From assembly GCF_001187535.1 (NCBI RefSeq), contig NZ_LFIO01001078.1, positions 1 through 64,000 on the forward strand: a stretch of DNA of 64,000 nucleotides. The letters are read 5' to 3'. Made by a program: the position numbers and the translations under genes. Positions 63,206 to 64,000 of the stretch are shown here, piece by piece (position 1 is the first letter of the stretch; each line of letters begins with the position of its first letter). Below the pieces are notes generated by a model. That model saw only the letters and a program-made list of their open reading frames with translations. It searched no databases and was not told the DNA's origin. This stretch comes from Rhizobium ecuadorense (lineage in GTDB: Bacteria > Pseudomonadota > Alphaproteobacteria > Rhizobiales > Rhizobiaceae).

Positions 63206-64000
63206 TTATTCCGCCGCGCCGAGCTTTATTTTTGCCCGGAACCAGTCGAGCGTCATGGCGACGCCCTGCTCGTAGCTGATCTTGCACGACCATTCCGGCA
63301 TGACGTAGTTCGCATTGGTCAGGTCGGGCCGCCTGTTGGTGGGATCCTGCGGCGGTGACGGCTCGAAGACGATCGGTACGCCGCCGACTAGCTTGGACAC
63401 ATATTGGGCGACTTCGAGAACCGAAATCTCGCGATCGTTGCCGACGTTCAGAGGTCCCTTGTAGTCGGTTTCATCGATCCAGAAATATCGTGCGAAACCA
63501 TCGACGACGTCGTCGACATAGCCCCAGCTGCGCGATTGCTTGCCGTCGCCGAACACGGTGATCGGCCGGCCCGCCAGCGCCTGGGTGATGAAATTGGAGA
63601 CGGCGCGGCCGTCATCGGGCCGTGTGCGCGGACCGTAAATGTTGAAGGGACGGACGACCTTGAGGTCGAGCCCCTGGGTGCGCTGCATTTCGAACAGCAG
63701 CGATTCCGTGCAGCGCTTGCTCTCGTCGTAGGACGAGCGCGGTCCGGTGCAATCCACCTGGCCCTTGTAGGATTCCGGCTGCGGCGACACCAGAGGGTCG
63801 CCATAAACTTCGGAGGTCGAGGTGAAGCCGAAGCGACCGCCCTTCTTCAAGAGCTCCAGCAGCCGGAATGCCCCGAGAAGATTGGCGGAAATCGTCCTCT
63901 TCGGTTCCTTCATATACCATGGCGGCGATGCCGGGGACGCCAGATGGTAGATTTCATCGAACTTCTCCGACGTCTGCAGCGTCTCGACGTCCGATTTCAC
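63206..64000 (-). CDS. UDP-glucuronate decarboxylase-like (UDP-xylose synthase) protein, partial
   Basis: At least 264 residues; the 5' end lies beyond the window, so the NAD-binding N-terminus is missing and the apparent first Met is internal. Extended SDR features: FTSTSEVYGDPLVSPQPESY, catalytic Tyr and Lys in SSYDESKRCTE, VRPFNIYGPRTRPDDGR and GDGKQSRSWGYVDDVVDG. These closely follow UDP-xylose synthases, which oxidatively decarboxylate UDP-glucuronate. It lies 73 bases before the GT2 operon and probably belongs to it, feeding UDP-xylose or a 4-keto sugar. Confidence 0.82.
   Translation of the reverse strand: MKSDVETLQTSEKFDEIYHLASPASPPWYMKEPKRTISANLLGAFRLLELLKKGGRFGFTSTSEVYGDPLVSPQPESYKGQVDCTGPRSSYDESKRCTESLLFEMQRTQGLDLKVVRPFNIYGPRTRPDDGRAVSNFITQALAGRPITVFGDGKQSRSWGYVDDVVDGFARYFWIDETDYKGPLNVGNDREISVLEVAQYVSKLVGGVPIVFEPSPPQDPTNRRPDLTNANYVMPEWSCKISYEQGVAMTLDWFRAKIKLGAAE

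Noticed and set aside
1..64000. tRNA, rRNA, CRISPR arrays and insertion-sequence transposases
   Set aside because: Looked for cloverleaf-type stems, regular spaced repeats and transposase-like frames; none seen. The only repeated DNA found is the RIME-like elements.

Overview
The window looks like chromosomal DNA of a Rhizobium of the leguminosarum/etli group. It is GC-rich alphaproteobacterial sequence with tightly packed, often overlapping genes. It carries the rhizobial pss exopolysaccharide (EPS) gene order (Wzy, OMA lipoprotein, PssO-like, tyrosine-kinase PCP), a PrsD/PrsE type I secretion pair with RapA- and PlyA-like substrates, the PssD/PssE split glucuronosyltransferase, and RIME-like palindromic intergenic repeats. 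The assignment rests on gene content and order; no search was run. Gene symbols are family or position assignments.

Layout. 0-2.1 kb: end of an unknown gene, a Gfo/Idh/MocA oxidoreductase, a half-size EamA transporter and a small glycine-rich exported protein. 2.25-7.94 kb: a five-gene minus-strand operon matching E. coli cecR-ybhGFSR (TetR regulator, HlyD protein, tandem ABC ATPase, two ABC-2 permeases), with a large palindrome upstream. 8-21.2 kb: mixed housekeeping and sugar-nucleotide genes (UDP-GlcA 4-epimerase, ManC, phosphomannomutase, UDP-glucose dehydrogenase), ung, an mhqO/mhqD-like pair, a metallophosphatase, a transglutaminase-like protease and small exported proteins. 21.5-47.2 kb: the EPS locus. 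Plus strand: pssT-pssN-pssO-pssP-unknown, then plyA, prsD-prsE and an SGNH hydrolase; rapA lies divergent to plyA. Minus strand, read from 47.2 down to 35.8 kb: GH10 glycosidase, GT4, acyltransferase, pyruvyltransferase, Wzx flippase, pyruvyltransferase, four GT2 proteins, pssD, pssE. 47.4-53.8 kb: accessory stretch with unknown membrane proteins, a methyltransferase, an XRE regulator, a YcaO-TfuA pair with small neighbouring ORFs, and RIME-like repeats. 55.0-64 kb: a minus-strand glycoconjugate cluster with a UDP-xylose synthase-like gene (cut by the window edge), GT2, a 1000-residue GT2/methyltransferase/deacetylase fusion, GT2, a flippase-type ABC exporter and another GT2.

How it fits together. 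UDP-glucose dehydrogenase makes UDP-GlcA, which the 4-epimerase would turn into UDP-GalA and the decarboxylase into UDP-xylose. PssDE, PssC and the other transferases would build a lipid-linked acidic repeat unit, decorated by the acyl- and pyruvyltransferases, flipped by Wzx, polymerised by PssT and exported through PssP/PssN. PrsDE would secrete RapA and PlyA, which bind and trim the polymer; the Tat-type GH10 enzyme may edit it in the periplasm.

The most novel-looking parts are the YcaO-TfuA locus (probable peptide backbone thioamidation with no obvious precursor, but candidate small ORFs on both sides) and the 55-64 kb cluster, whose fusion protein combines transferase, NodS-like methyltransferase and NodB-like deacetylase modules.
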